Below the pieces are notes generated by a model. It made no database searches and was not told where the DNA came from. It saw only the letters and a list, made by a program, of their open reading frames with translations. A stretch of DNA of 64,000 nt from CAYZJB01 sp964602985 (GTDB lineage Bacteria; CLD3; SB21): the NCBI GenBank assembly GCA_964602985.1, contig CAZRTJ010000005.1:62001-126000 (forward strand). Reading direction: 5' to 3'. Made by a program: the position numbers and the translations under genes. Below are positions 26,270 to 35,125 of this stretch, one piece after another (position 1 is the first letter of the stretch; every line of letters starts with the position of its first letter).

Positions 26270-28041
26270 CAGGCTCCGCCGAGTTTCGATTTCTTGCGGC
26301 CTTTGTTTTGTTCCACAAGCCAATCCATCAGCGGCTGATAGTACTCCAGCATCGCCTTCGCGGACATGTCTTCTCCGGTTTTTTCTTTCAGGACGATCCT
26401 CCAATCGCGGCTGGCTCCCGGGGTCATGATGCCCTTGAGGAAGTCCCCGACTTCCTTATTGCCGTAGTAATTACAATTTCGCGGATCTTGTTTCAGTATC
26501 TTCGTTGCGATGTGCCGATGCAACTGAAATTTCAATATGCAAGACATCGCATAATCGTAATACTGCGCGGGGTCGTCGATGATATGCGTCTTCGTGGCCG
26601 CATCGGCAAACTCCTCGCCTCGATCGGCAGGCGGAACGACGCCCTGGTACATTCGGACGTGTTCCCACCAGCGGCGGTTCAGTTCGTCGACGGGGAGATT
26701 CTTTTCGTACAGATCATACTCGTACTGCGTCATCGTTCCCGCGGACCAGGGAATGAAGACCACAGAGGAATTGGACAAGGCATCATTCAATAAAACCTGG
26801 ATGTCATCGGTTTTGTCCTGATCCGAGGCGAGGCCCATCTGAATGAGATAGGGTCGTTGCGCGGCAGCCATAGCCATCAGGTCGCCGATTCCCTCATGGT
26901 ATCCCCGGTTGGCGCCCGCCCGTAGCATCAGGGGAACTTCGGGATTGGTGTAACAGATATAGTAGTAGATGTGACCCAATTCATGATGGGTGGTTTTGAA
27001 CCACTGCATGTTGGGTTCCACGCTCATTAGGGAGCGATAGTCCTGGTCGAGGTCCAGGTGCCAGGCGGACGCGTGGGTGTTTTTCTTTCGCCCTGTGGCA
27101 GGATCTGCGGGGTACAGATCGGATTCTTTCCAGAAACGGTCATTCAGCTCTTCAAAGCCCAAACTCACGTAAAAATTCTCCGCCTGTTCGACCACCCACT
27201 CCCGCGTCCGATTGGGAAATTCGCCTTCTGATGCAACGTTGACGACGCCGGGCCAGTTCTGCGCCCACTTGTTCGTCAGCCAATGAGCGGGGATCTCGTC
27301 CGGAACCGGCTGCTTGTACTTTTTCGCCAACTCGTATCGGATGTACGTGTGCAGTTCCTCATACAGCGGCCGCAATTCATCGACGAATCGCGCCATAATG
27401 TCGCGCATGTCATCCGACGTCATGCCGTAATCGGCAGTCTCCAGTCCAAAGAACGACGAATAACCCATCTCGCGGGCGATCTCGTTACGCAGGTCGCGCA
27501 GTTTGATCAAATCTCCGCGAAGTCCCGTCCCGACTGCTTTGGCGGACTCCCACACCTGCAGGCGTTCCCGCAGGTCGCCAGACTTCATCAGGACGCGGTC
27601 GATGTCGTTCGGCGTCAGCGTTTTGTCGCCGACTTTAAATTCGTGGCTGTACATCGTGTTCACGGCGGCGGCCTGCACGCGAAACAACTCCTCGACGGCG
27701 TCGGAGATGTGTCCGGGCTGGTGCGAGGCATCCAGCCAGATCTTGTCCAACTGGCGCGCCTGCAGATCGTCGAGCCGGTCTCGCTTTTTCAGAAACTCCC
27801 GCACGCGTTCGATGTTTTCCTTACTGCCGACAAACCGGGCGTAGTCCTTCTGACGCTCCACCGCGAGGCTGTCGTGTTCCTTCCGAATATCCGTGGACGC
27901 GAGCCACTGGGCTTTGGCCGCTTCGTAATAGACATCCTTTAATTTCTGACCGTAGGAATCCAGGAATTCCTGGGCGTCTTTCTTGGGATTCGAGCATCCG
28001 AGGATGACAAGGACGCCGAAAATTGCACTTCGTCGTTTCAT
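26269..28041 (-). CDS. M2-family (angiotensin-converting-enzyme-like) metallopeptidase lipoprotein
   Basis: These zinc dipeptidyl-carboxypeptidases remove dipeptides from peptide C-termini. The 590-residue product has a lipoprotein signal (MKRRSAIFGVLVILGCS, Cys17). The zinc motif HHELGHIYYY lies near residue 352, and the third ligand is in GANRGYHEGIGDLMA; both match M2 enzymes. Other family segments include DRVLMKSGDLRERLQVWESA and QPLMDWLVEQN near the end. ATG 28041 has GGAGACC nearby; an in-frame TTG/ATG further upstream at 28080 would spoil the signal peptide. It overlaps the thioesterase gene by one base. It suits a peptide-using lifestyle along with the M1, M28 and M64 proteins in this window. 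Confidence 0.94.
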   Translation of the reverse strand: MKRRSAIFGVLVILGCSNPKKDAQEFLDSYGQKLKDVYYEAAKAQWLASTDIRKEHDSLAVERQKDYARFVGSKENIERVREFLKKRDRLDDLQARQLDKIWLDASHQPGHISDAVEELFRVQAAAVNTMYSHEFKVGDKTLTPNDIDRVLMKSGDLRERLQVWESAKAVGTGLRGDLIKLRDLRNEIAREMGYSSFFGLETADYGMTSDDMRDIMARFVDELRPLYEELHTYIRYELAKKYKQPVPDEIPAHWLTNKWAQNWPGVVNVASEGEFPNRTREWVVEQAENFYVSLGFEELNDRFWKESDLYPADPATGRKKNTHASAWHLDLDQDYRSLMSVEPNMQWFKTTHHELGHIYYYICYTNPEVPLMLRAGANRGYHEGIGDLMAMAAAQRPYLIQMGLASDQDKTDDIQVLLNDALSNSSVVFIPWSAGTMTQYEYDLYEKNLPVDELNRRWWEHVRMYQGVVPPADRGEEFADAATKTHIIDDPAQYYDYAMSCILKFQLHRHIATKILKQDPRNCNYYGNKEVGDFLKGIMTPGASRDWRIVLKEKTGEDMSAKAMLEYYQPLMDWLVEQNKGRKKSKLGGA

Positions 28042-28174
28042 GAGGTCTCCGGGGTTGGAAAATTCGGTGCTAATGTACATCCTGCGTACGGAAATACAAC
28101 AAAAAATCCCTTTGCCCCGTGGAAGGGAATTTGTTACCGTCCCTTAGCGCGGAAATCATGGAACGAAAAACCTT

Positions 28175-28666
28175 ATGAAAAAGAAAATCCTCCTCATTCT
28201 GGTCGTGATTCTCGCTGGAATCCAGCTCATCCAACCCGAGCGATCCAATCCGCCCATCGATCCTCAACGAACAATTCAATCGAGGATGACCGTCCCGGCG
28301 GACATCGACGATGTATTGAAACGCGCCTGCAATGATTGCCACTCACACGAAACGGTCTGGCCCTGGTACAGCTACGTGGCGCCCGTGTCGTGGCTCGTCG
28401 CCCATGACGTGAACGAAGGTCGTCGGGAGCTGAATTTTTCAGATTGGGCGAAATACAAACCGGATCGTCTCGTTGATAAGCTGGAAGAAGTATCGGAATT
28501 GGTTTCCGAAAGAGACATGCCGATGAAGATCTATCTCCCCCTTCATCCGGAGGCAAGACTGACCGACGATGAAATCCGGCGATTGTCAGAATGGGCGAAA
28601 GACGCGGCCGCCCAGATTCCCAGACCAGGCTCCCAGGATCATCAGAAAAGCCAGAAAAAAGATTGA
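28175..28666 (+). CDS. Haem-binding domain protein (Haem_bd, PF14376-like)
   Basis: The 163-residue protein has an N-terminal membrane segment or uncleaved signal (KKKILLILVVILAGIQLI). A haem c motif follows in DVLKRACNDCHSHETVWPWYSYVAPVSW, which is the signature of the Haem_bd family common in Bacteroidota. The segment RELNFSDWAKYKPDRLVDKLEEV and the late MPMKIYLPLHPEARLTDDEI also belong to this family. The tail is rich in Lys/Gln. It is divergent from the M2 peptidase and 104 bp upstream of ahcY. The role, likely periplasmic electron transfer or haem sensing, is not established for the family. Confidence 0.9.
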   Translation: MKKKILLILVVILAGIQLIQPERSNPPIDPQRTIQSRMTVPADIDDVLKRACNDCHSHETVWPWYSYVAPVSWLVAHDVNEGRRELNFSDWAKYKPDRLVDKLEEVSELVSERDMPMKIYLPLHPEARLTDDEIRRLSEWAKDAAAQIPRPGSQDHQKSQKKD

Positions 28667-28770
28667 TTTTGCGATGTCCGGACGATACATTGCACGCCCA
28701 TGAATGTCTGTAAGACTTATGTTTTTAATGTACTTAAGTTCATACAATAAGTTAATGTGAAGGACAAACA

Positions 28771-30090
28771 ATGACGGTCGCAGAAAAGACGACGTATCTC
28801 CCCTACAAGGTCAAAGACTTGTCCCTTGCCGAATGGGGTCGCAAGGAGATCAAGTTGGCGGAGGCCGAAATGCCCGGCTTGATGGCATTGCGCGCAGAGT
28901 ATGGCAAGCAGAAGCCGCTCAAGGGCGCGCGGATCGCAGGATGTCTGCACATGACGATCCAAACTGCAGTATTGATTGAAACATTGGTTGAACTGGGCGC
29001 CGAGGTGACGTGGTCGTCATGCAACATCTTCTCGACGCAGGACCATGCGGCCGCGGCTATTGCTGCGGCGGGTATCCCCGTCTATGCCTGGAAGGGACAG
29101 AATGAAGAGGAATTTAACTGGTGCATTGAGCAGACTCTTTTCTTCGGAAAGGATCGCAGACCGCTGAATATGATCCTCGACGATGGCGGCGACCTGACCA
29201 ACATGGTCCTAGACAAATATCCTGAACTCGTCAAGGACATCCGGGGCATCAGCGAAGAAACGACGACGGGCGTGCATCGTCTGTATGATCGGATGCGCAA
29301 CGGCACTCTTCCCGTACCGGCGATCAATGTGAACGACTCCGTGACCAAATCGAAATTTGACAACAAGTACGGATGCCGGGAGTCGCTCGTCGACGCCATC
29401 CGGCGCGCGACGGACCTGATGCTGGCCGGCAAGGTGGCGGTCGTCGCGGGATACGGAGACGTTGGCAAGGGATCGGCCGACTCGCTGAAGCACGCGGGCG
29501 TGCGGGTGATCGTCACCGAGATCGACCCCATTTGTGCCCTGCAGGCGGCGATGGAGGGGTACGAAGTGAAGAAAATGGAGGATGCGGTCAAGGAAGCCGA
29601 CATTGTCGTCACCGCGACCGGCAATTGCGATATCGTCACCGAAAAGCATTTCCGCGCGATGAAGCACAACGCCGTCGTATGCAACATCGGTCACTTTGAT
29701 ATCGAGATTGACATGGCCTGGCTGAATGGGAAGTACGGGCACACCAAAGACGTCATCAAGCCGCAGGTGGACAAGTACACCATCGATGGCAAAGACATCA
29801 TTGTCCTGGCGGAAGGCCGTCTGGTCAATCTCGGCTGTGCGATGGGTCATCCTTCGTTTGTCATGTCCAATAGCTTCACCAACCAGGTTTTGGCGCAGAT
29901 CGAGCTCTGGACACGTTCGGAAAATTACGAAGCCAAGGTGTACACACTCCCCAAACATTTGGACGAGATGGTCGCGAGACTGCATCTGGCGAAACTCGGC
30001 GTGGAACTGGAAGCGCTTTCCAAAAAGCAGGCCGACTATATCGGGGTCGACGTCAAAGGACCGTACAAACCGGAGTGGTATCGTTACTGA
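28771..30090 (+). CDS. ahcY: Adenosylhomocysteinase
   Basis: This cytosolic NAD-dependent enzyme hydrolyses S-adenosylhomocysteine to homocysteine and adenosine, relieving product inhibition of methyltransferases. The 439-residue length is normal. Diagnostic segments include SCNIFSTQDHAAAAIA, DDGGDLTN, the VNDSVTKSKFDNKYGCRESL loop, GKVAVVAGYGDVGKGSA for NAD binding, and the C-terminal GPYKPEWYRY with catalytic Lys/Tyr. The start ATG 28771 is preceded by GAAGGACA. It is followed by a strong terminator-like structure and then metH, placing SAH breakdown next to homocysteine remethylation. Confidence 0.98.
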   Translation: MTVAEKTTYLPYKVKDLSLAEWGRKEIKLAEAEMPGLMALRAEYGKQKPLKGARIAGCLHMTIQTAVLIETLVELGAEVTWSSCNIFSTQDHAAAAIAAAGIPVYAWKGQNEEEFNWCIEQTLFFGKDRRPLNMILDDGGDLTNMVLDKYPELVKDIRGISEETTTGVHRLYDRMRNGTLPVPAINVNDSVTKSKFDNKYGCRESLVDAIRRATDLMLAGKVAVVAGYGDVGKGSADSLKHAGVRVIVTEIDPICALQAAMEGYEVKKMEDAVKEADIVVTATGNCDIVTEKHFRAMKHNAVVCNIGHFDIEIDMAWLNGKYGHTKDVIKPQVDKYTIDGKDIIVLAEGRLVNLGCAMGHPSFVMSNSFTNQVLAQIELWTRSENYEAKVYTLPKHLDEMVARLHLAKLGVELEALSKKQADYIGVDVKGPYKPEWYRY

Positions 30091-30116
30091 AGACGTCATG
30101 AGCATCCAACAGTTTC

Positions 30117-30157
30117 GGGCTGGTTTCCGCTTCCGTGGACAATCAGCCCTTTTTTTT
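30117..30157 (+). terminator. Terminator/attenuator-like hairpin between ahcY and metH
   Basis: GGGCTGGTT pairs with AATCAGCCC (one G-U pair) around a 15-base loop and is followed by eight T residues. It starts 26 bases after the ahcY stop and its T tract ends 11 bases before the metH ATG. There is no room for a promoter between it and metH, so any metH transcription from upstream must read through it. It may be a partial terminator or a regulated attenuator. Confidence 0.75.
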
Positions 30158-30168
30158 GCAGAGGCGGC

Positions 30169-31986
30169 ATGAAATCGTTTCTCGATGTGCTCAATGAAAA
30201 AATCGTGGTGTTCGACGGCGCCACCGGAACGAATCTCCAGACGCAGAATCTGACGGCAGATGATTTCGGAGGTGAGGAATACAACGGCTGCAACGAATAC
30301 CTCCTGATCTCCAAACCGGCCGCGATGGAAAAAGTCCATGTCGATTTTCTCCAAGCCGGAGCCGATGTGATCGAGACGAATACGTTTGGCAGTACTTCGA
30401 TTGTTCTGGCGGAATACGACTTGCAGACCCGCGCGTACGAGATGAACCGGCTGGGCGCCGCGCTGGCCAGGAATTGCGCGCAGATGTTTTCCACCCCGGA
30501 CAAGCCTCGCTTTGTCGCGGGCTCGATTGGTCCTACAACCAAATTGCCGTCGCTGGGACACATCGACTTCGAGACCTTACGGGCGTCCTTTTATGAGCAG
30601 ATGGCGGGCCTGCTCGATGGAGGCGCGGACTTGTTCAGTATCGAAACGTGTCAGGACATTCTTCAAACCAAAATCGCGTTGTGTGCGGCCCAGGACCTCT
30701 TTCGCGACCGCAGGACGCGCATTCCGATCATCACCTCCGTGACGGTCGAAACGACCGGCACCATGCTCATGGGAACGGAGATCGCCTCCGCGCTCACCAC
30801 CCTCGAACCGTACGACATTGTCGACGTGGTCGGCATGAACTGCGCCACGGGCCCGCAGGAGATGTCGGAAAACATCCGGTATTTGTGCCACAATTCCCCG
30901 AAACCCGTTTTCTGCATGCCGAACGCCGGCATTCCGGAAAACAGAGGCGGCAAAGCTCATTATCATCTTTCACCGGACGACTTGGTCAAATGGATGTCTC
31001 ATTTTGTGCAGGATCTCGGCGTGCGAGTCGTCGGCGGCTGTTGTGGCACAACGCCTTCCCACATCGCCCGCCTCGCAGATGCCGCCACGAGGCTGACGCC
31101 TGCCCAACGCACATGGGATTTTGTCCCGTCGGCATCCTCGATGTATTCGTCCGTTCCGTTGCACCTGGATCCGCCTCCGATCATCATCGGCGAACGCACG
31201 AACGCCAACGGCTCCAGGAAGTTCCGCGATCTCCTGCTTCAGGAAAACTGGGAGGAAATGGTTTCCCTCGCCAAAGAGCAGGTGCGGGAAGGCGCGCATG
31301 TGTTGGATGTCTGCGTCGCGTATGTCGGACGAAATGAAGTTCGGGATATGGAAGAGACCATTCGCCGTTTCAACACGCAGGTTTCGATCCCGATCATGGT
31401 CGACTCGACGGAGACTCCCGTCATGGAGCGTGCCTTGCAACTCCTGGGCGGACGCGCAATTGTCAACTCGATCAATCTCGAGGATGGTGAGGAACGCATG
31501 AGGCACATTCTGCCTTTGTGCAAGCGCTATGGGGCCGCGGTCGTCGCGTTGACCATTGACGAAGATGGTATGGCCAAAACCGCTCAGAAAAAGTTCGAGA
31601 TTGCCACGCGCATCCGGAACCTGGCAACAGGCAAATACGGGATGCGGGAACAGGACTTGATCTTTGACACGCTGACGTTCACACTGGGATCCGGTGAGGA
31701 AGAATTCCGAAAAGCCGGCATGGAGACCCTTGAGGCCATCCGACTCATCAAGTCCCACTATCCGAATGTCAAGACACTCCTCGGGGTGAGCAATATTTCA
31801 TTTGGACTCAACCCCGACGCCCGGCACGTGATCAATTCCGTCTTTCTTCATTACGCCATCGAAGCGGGATTGGATATGGCCATTGTCAACGCGCAGAAGA
31901 TCCGGCCGCTGTATAAAATTGACGACCAGGAGCGGGAGCTGGCGCGGCAGTTGATTTTCGACGAACGCCGTTGGGAAGCGGCCTAA
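30169..31986 (+). CDS. metH: Methionine synthase N-terminal half: homocysteine S-methyltransferase and pterin-binding domains
   Basis: The 605-residue product covers the first two modules of cobalamin-dependent methionine synthase. The Hcy-binding domain (1 to about 325) starts VVFDGATGTNLQTQNL and has the zinc cysteines in VVGMNCATGP (about 225) and VVGGCCGTTPSHI (about 289-290). The folate domain begins IIIGERTNANGSRKFRDLL and ends in MAIVNAQKIRPLYKID. The cobalamin-binding and SAM-reactivation domains that normally follow are absent; the frame ends in TAA right after the folate domain. The stop overlaps the converging binding-protein gene. A separate corrinoid protein must be elsewhere if it is functional. 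ATG 30169 has AGAGG upstream. Confidence 0.93.
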   Translation: MKSFLDVLNEKIVVFDGATGTNLQTQNLTADDFGGEEYNGCNEYLLISKPAAMEKVHVDFLQAGADVIETNTFGSTSIVLAEYDLQTRAYEMNRLGAALARNCAQMFSTPDKPRFVAGSIGPTTKLPSLGHIDFETLRASFYEQMAGLLDGGADLFSIETCQDILQTKIALCAAQDLFRDRRTRIPIITSVTVETTGTMLMGTEIASALTTLEPYDIVDVVGMNCATGPQEMSENIRYLCHNSPKPVFCMPNAGIPENRGGKAHYHLSPDDLVKWMSHFVQDLGVRVVGGCCGTTPSHIARLADAATRLTPAQRTWDFVPSASSMYSSVPLHLDPPPIIIGERTNANGSRKFRDLLLQENWEEMVSLAKEQVREGAHVLDVCVAYVGRNEVRDMEETIRRFNTQVSIPIMVDSTETPVMERALQLLGGRAIVNSINLEDGEERMRHILPLCKRYGAAVVALTIDEDGMAKTAQKKFEIATRIRNLATGKYGMREQDLIFDTLTFTLGSGEEEFRKAGMETLEAIRLIKSHYPNVKTLLGVSNISFGLNPDARHVINSVFLHYAIEAGLDMAIVNAQKIRPLYKIDDQERELARQLIFDERRWEAA

Positions 31987-33617
31987 CGCCATAGCCAGAA
32001 TTTGTCTATTTCCCCCAGAGGTGAGGTTTGGGTATTCCCGACGCGACCGCGGAACGCAATGATTTCATGCCTCCAATACAGAAAGGTAGCCGGTTGATCT
32101 TCGTGCAGAATTTCCTGGAAACGTCTCCAAATCGGCGCCGCATCCTGTGCGTTTCGGACTCTTTTTCCTTCCGCCAGTAACCGATCCACCTCTGCATTCT
32201 GATACGACACGTCGTTATATGGATAGCGTGCAAGGTCCGAGTGCCACTCGCTTGTGGGGTCGATTTGAAGCGGGACACCAATCCCGGAAATGAAGGCGTC
32301 GTACTTCTTGTTCATTTCATCGTCATAGAAAACATTCGTCTCCACGGTCCGGACCGCGACACGGATGCCGACGGCTCGCAATCCTTTTTCAATGACCGAC
32401 GCCGCAAACGCGCGCCGTTCATTTCCCGCATCATACACCAGGTCAAATGCAAACGGGACGCCATCCCGGTCGAGTACGCCGTCGCCGTCATGATCCTGCC
32501 AGCCTTCCTGTGCCAGCCACTCCCTCGCTCGCGTCGGATCATAAGGCCACGGCTGCAACGAGTCGTGCAACGCCCAGCGAAACATCGGCGAGATCGGAGA
32601 CACAGCCACTTCCGCGAACGTGCCGTCAAAATATCCGTCGATGATCTCCTGCCTGGGAATCGCCATCGTAAGGGCCTGGCGAACTCGCCTGGAACCAAAG
32701 AGCCGGTGTGGACGGATATGCTTTGACGTTCGATAGAGTTCGGCGTCGATATTCTGCCATCCGACATAGTCGTAATACCGGTACCGCATCAATTCGATCC
32801 GGCAATCCGGCACCGCCGCACGCAAACGATCCACATCCTGTGGTGACACCGGGTACATGACGTCGATTTCACCTGTCTGAAAGCTCGACAACCGAGTGGT
32901 ATACTCAGGAATCACGCGAAAGATCACAGTCTGGAATCCCTCACCGGAATTTCTTTCCAACACGATCTGTTCCTGACGTTTCCACTCCACCAGGCGGAAG
33001 GGACCTCCAGACAGCGGTTTCGAATTGATCCAATGCCGTCGCACATCGCTTACCGAATCGACAATATGGGAAGGCAAGAAGCCGGGCTGAAGATTGGTGT
33101 CAAACACAGCGAGCGGATAGGCTTCGCGAAAGTGAAAGGCGATCGTAGAATCGTCGACGATCTCGACGGCTTGTGAAATGTCCGCGCCCTCCGGCAGGTC
33201 CAACATCAGCAGATGTTCTTTCTTCGTGCTGGCGACGGAAGAATCACGGATCTTTCGAAACGTGGATTGGACGTCGTGAGCGGACAGAGGATGCCCGTCG
33301 CTCCATCTCCAGTCGCCGCGAAGGTGGTACGTCAGTGTCTTGCCATCGTCCGAAAACTCCCAGCGCGTGGCCCACGACGGCGAATAATGAATGACCCCTG
33401 CACTATCCCACTCCGACTCCAGCAGTCTCGGCAGAATTCCGCTGCATAAGATCCGTTCGAACGCCGTTACATGCGTGACCGGATTGATCTGCTGGGCATC
33501 GGCCTTCACGCCAATCACGACGATCTGCGGCCTCTCGTGACGACAGGCGCCACACAGAAACAGCAAGACCATGAATCGCACCGATCCTGCTCGAATGGAT
33601 GTACGGAATTCGGTCAC
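31983..33617 (-). CDS. Peptide/oligopeptide-type extracellular solute-binding protein (family 5), orphan lipoprotein
   Basis: The roughly 544-residue protein belongs to the DppA/OppA/NikA class of ABC-transporter binding proteins. It has a short lipoprotein-like signal (VRFMVLLFLCGACRHERP) and the family pattern SPSWATRWEFSDDGKTLTYHLR, followed by WSDGHPLSAHDVQSTFRKI near residue 120. A later segment DHDGDGVLDRDGVPFAFDLVYD is a family feature. Candidate starts are GTG 33617 and GTG 33581; both put the signal at the N-terminus and the first is reported. No permease or ATPase gene is adjacent, so its transporter, if any, is elsewhere. Its stop codon overlaps that of metH. Confidence 0.88.
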   Translation of the reverse strand: MTEFRTSIRAGSVRFMVLLFLCGACRHERPQIVVIGVKADAQQINPVTHVTAFERILCSGILPRLLESEWDSAGVIHYSPSWATRWEFSDDGKTLTYHLRGDWRWSDGHPLSAHDVQSTFRKIRDSSVASTKKEHLLMLDLPEGADISQAVEIVDDSTIAFHFREAYPLAVFDTNLQPGFLPSHIVDSVSDVRRHWINSKPLSGGPFRLVEWKRQEQIVLERNSGEGFQTVIFRVIPEYTTRLSSFQTGEIDVMYPVSPQDVDRLRAAVPDCRIELMRYRYYDYVGWQNIDAELYRTSKHIRPHRLFGSRRVRQALTMAIPRQEIIDGYFDGTFAEVAVSPISPMFRWALHDSLQPWPYDPTRAREWLAQEGWQDHDGDGVLDRDGVPFAFDLVYDAGNERRAFAASVIEKGLRAVGIRVAVRTVETNVFYDDEMNKKYDAFISGIGVPLQIDPTSEWHSDLARYPYNDVSYQNAEVDRLLAEGKRVRNAQDAAPIWRRFQEILHEDQPATFLYWRHEIIAFRGRVGNTQTSPLGEIDKFWLWR

Positions 33618-33642
33618 AGAAAAGAAAGACGGTTGGGTCGGT

Positions 33643-34983
33643 TCAATGAAGGACGTTCCACATTTCGCTGACGGTTGTAAATTTGACGCGAGGTCGATTC
33701 TGTGACGCACCGCGGCTCTGCTCGATCTGGTCGATCTTCTGCCAGTCGGAATAGCTGAAGACACGGGTGCCCCTTGTCTTCAGCAAAACAGTGATGTCCG
33801 TGTCGGTCGGCGCAGGGAGCGTCGGTGCATCCTCCAACACCGCATTTGCCGTTTCAATGCCATCGGGCTTGTTCGTGCCGATCACTCCGGAAGGTCCGCG
33901 TTTGATCCACCCTGCGACGTAGGCGCCTTTCATCGTCACGCCGCCGCTCATCACGCGACCCCGGACGTTCGGAATAATCCCCGCCTTTTCGTCGAATGGC
34001 AAGTCCGGTACCGGCACACCTTTGTATCCGATGGATCGAAAAACCAGTCCGACGGGAATGGTCACCGTACGGTCCGTGGCTTTTGGACGTAGACTTCCGT
34101 CTTCTGTTTTTATCAGAATGTTCTGTCGCAATACCATGGACTCGACACGCTCTGTGCCCGCAAGGGCGTCGGGGGAAACGAGAAACTTCGCAATGATTCT
34201 CTTGGGTCTGCCGGATGGAGCGCGCCAGGCAAACTCCTTCATGATCTCCAGATTGCGCGCCACGCTTGTGTCCGGGTGGACTGCGAGAAACTCCTGCGTC
34301 AACGGATCCAACTCCAGTTCGTCGGGAGCGATCAGAATATCGGCCTCAGCCATCTCTCCCAGTTCCTTGATTTCCGTATTCGTGAAGGCCGCTTGTGCCG
34401 GTCCCCGTCGCCCGAGCAGGTAAATTTCGCGAACCTGAGAATGACGCAAGGCCTCCAAAGCGTAGTCCGCGATATCAGTCCGCGCCAGTTCCTCGTGCGA
34501 GCTTGCGAGGATACGTACGACATCCATCGCCACGTTCCCATTGCCGACGACAGCCACCTGTTTCTGACTCAGGTCGAAGCGGCACTGAACAAAGTCCGGG
34601 TGTCCGTTGTACCAGGCGACGAACTCCGTGGCGGCATGACTGCCCGCCAGATCTTCTCCGGGAATGCCCATCTGGCGGTCACTTTGGGCGCCGACCGCAT
34701 AGACGATCGCGTGATACACGCGCTGCAATTCCGCATGCCGGATGTCTTTCCCGATTTCGACATTTCCAAAGAAACGAAATCCTTTTTGGAGCGCGATTTT
34801 GTCATACACCTTTGTGACCGACTTGATCTTCTGGTGATCCGGCGCCACGCCGCCGCGAACCAAACCGAACGGCGTCGGCAGTTTTTCAAACATGTCCACC
34901 GCACAGGACTGCTTCAACAAATGATCCGCGGCATAGAAGGCCGCGGGACCGGAACCGACAACGGCTACACGGATTGCCGACAT
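33643..34983 (-). CDS. FprA/adrenodoxin-reductase-type ferredoxin-NADP+ reductase
   Basis: The 446-residue flavoprotein transfers electrons between NADPH and ferredoxin-type carriers. It starts RVAVVGSGPAAFYAADHLL, the FAD loop, then MFEKLPTPFGLVRGGVAPDHQKIK, the adrenodoxin-reductase signature. The NADP loop is VAVVGNGNVAMDVVRIL near residue 150, followed by YLLGRRGPAQAAFTNTEI. The C-terminal GAYVAGWIKRGPSGVIGTNKPD completes the FAD site. ATG 34983 has AAGGAAGAG upstream. It stands alone on the strand, 26 bp from the start of the binding-protein gene, and may be co-transcribed with it. Confidence 0.95.
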   Translation of the reverse strand: MSAIRVAVVGSGPAAFYAADHLLKQSCAVDMFEKLPTPFGLVRGGVAPDHQKIKSVTKVYDKIALQKGFRFFGNVEIGKDIRHAELQRVYHAIVYAVGAQSDRQMGIPGEDLAGSHAATEFVAWYNGHPDFVQCRFDLSQKQVAVVGNGNVAMDVVRILASSHEELARTDIADYALEALRHSQVREIYLLGRRGPAQAAFTNTEIKELGEMAEADILIAPDELELDPLTQEFLAVHPDTSVARNLEIMKEFAWRAPSGRPKRIIAKFLVSPDALAGTERVESMVLRQNILIKTEDGSLRPKATDRTVTIPVGLVFRSIGYKGVPVPDLPFDEKAGIIPNVRGRVMSGGVTMKGAYVAGWIKRGPSGVIGTNKPDGIETANAVLEDAPTLPAPTDTDITVLLKTRGTRVFSYSDWQKIDQIEQSRGASQNRPRVKFTTVSEMWNVLH

Positions 34984-35075
34984 ACTCTTCCTTAAACTTC
35001 GGTATGAAATACTCTGCGAGAGTGTACAGAAATCGCCCCCGCCAGGAAAGAACTTTTGTCATCTGCGGAGATCAG

Positions 35076-35100
35076 AAAAAACGCCGGGGTTTCCGGCGTT
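35076..35100 (-). terminator. Intrinsic terminator after the acetyl-CoA acetyltransferase gene
   Basis: On the minus strand AACGCCGG and CCGGCGTT form an eight-base-pair stem with a five-base loop, followed by TTTTTTCTGAT. It lies 25 bp beyond the thiolase stop. Confidence 0.9.
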
Positions 35101-35125
35101 ACGTGGACTGCGCCAATTTGTTTGA

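Noticed and set aside
28667..28770. Possible SAH or SAM riboswitch upstream of ahcY
   Set aside because: The 104-bp leader has no recognisable conserved core or stable multi-stem structure; only a weak TACAAT box was seen.
29209..30561. Long antisense reading frame opposite ahcY and metH
   Set aside because: It spans two clear genes and their terminator on the other strand, without any motif.
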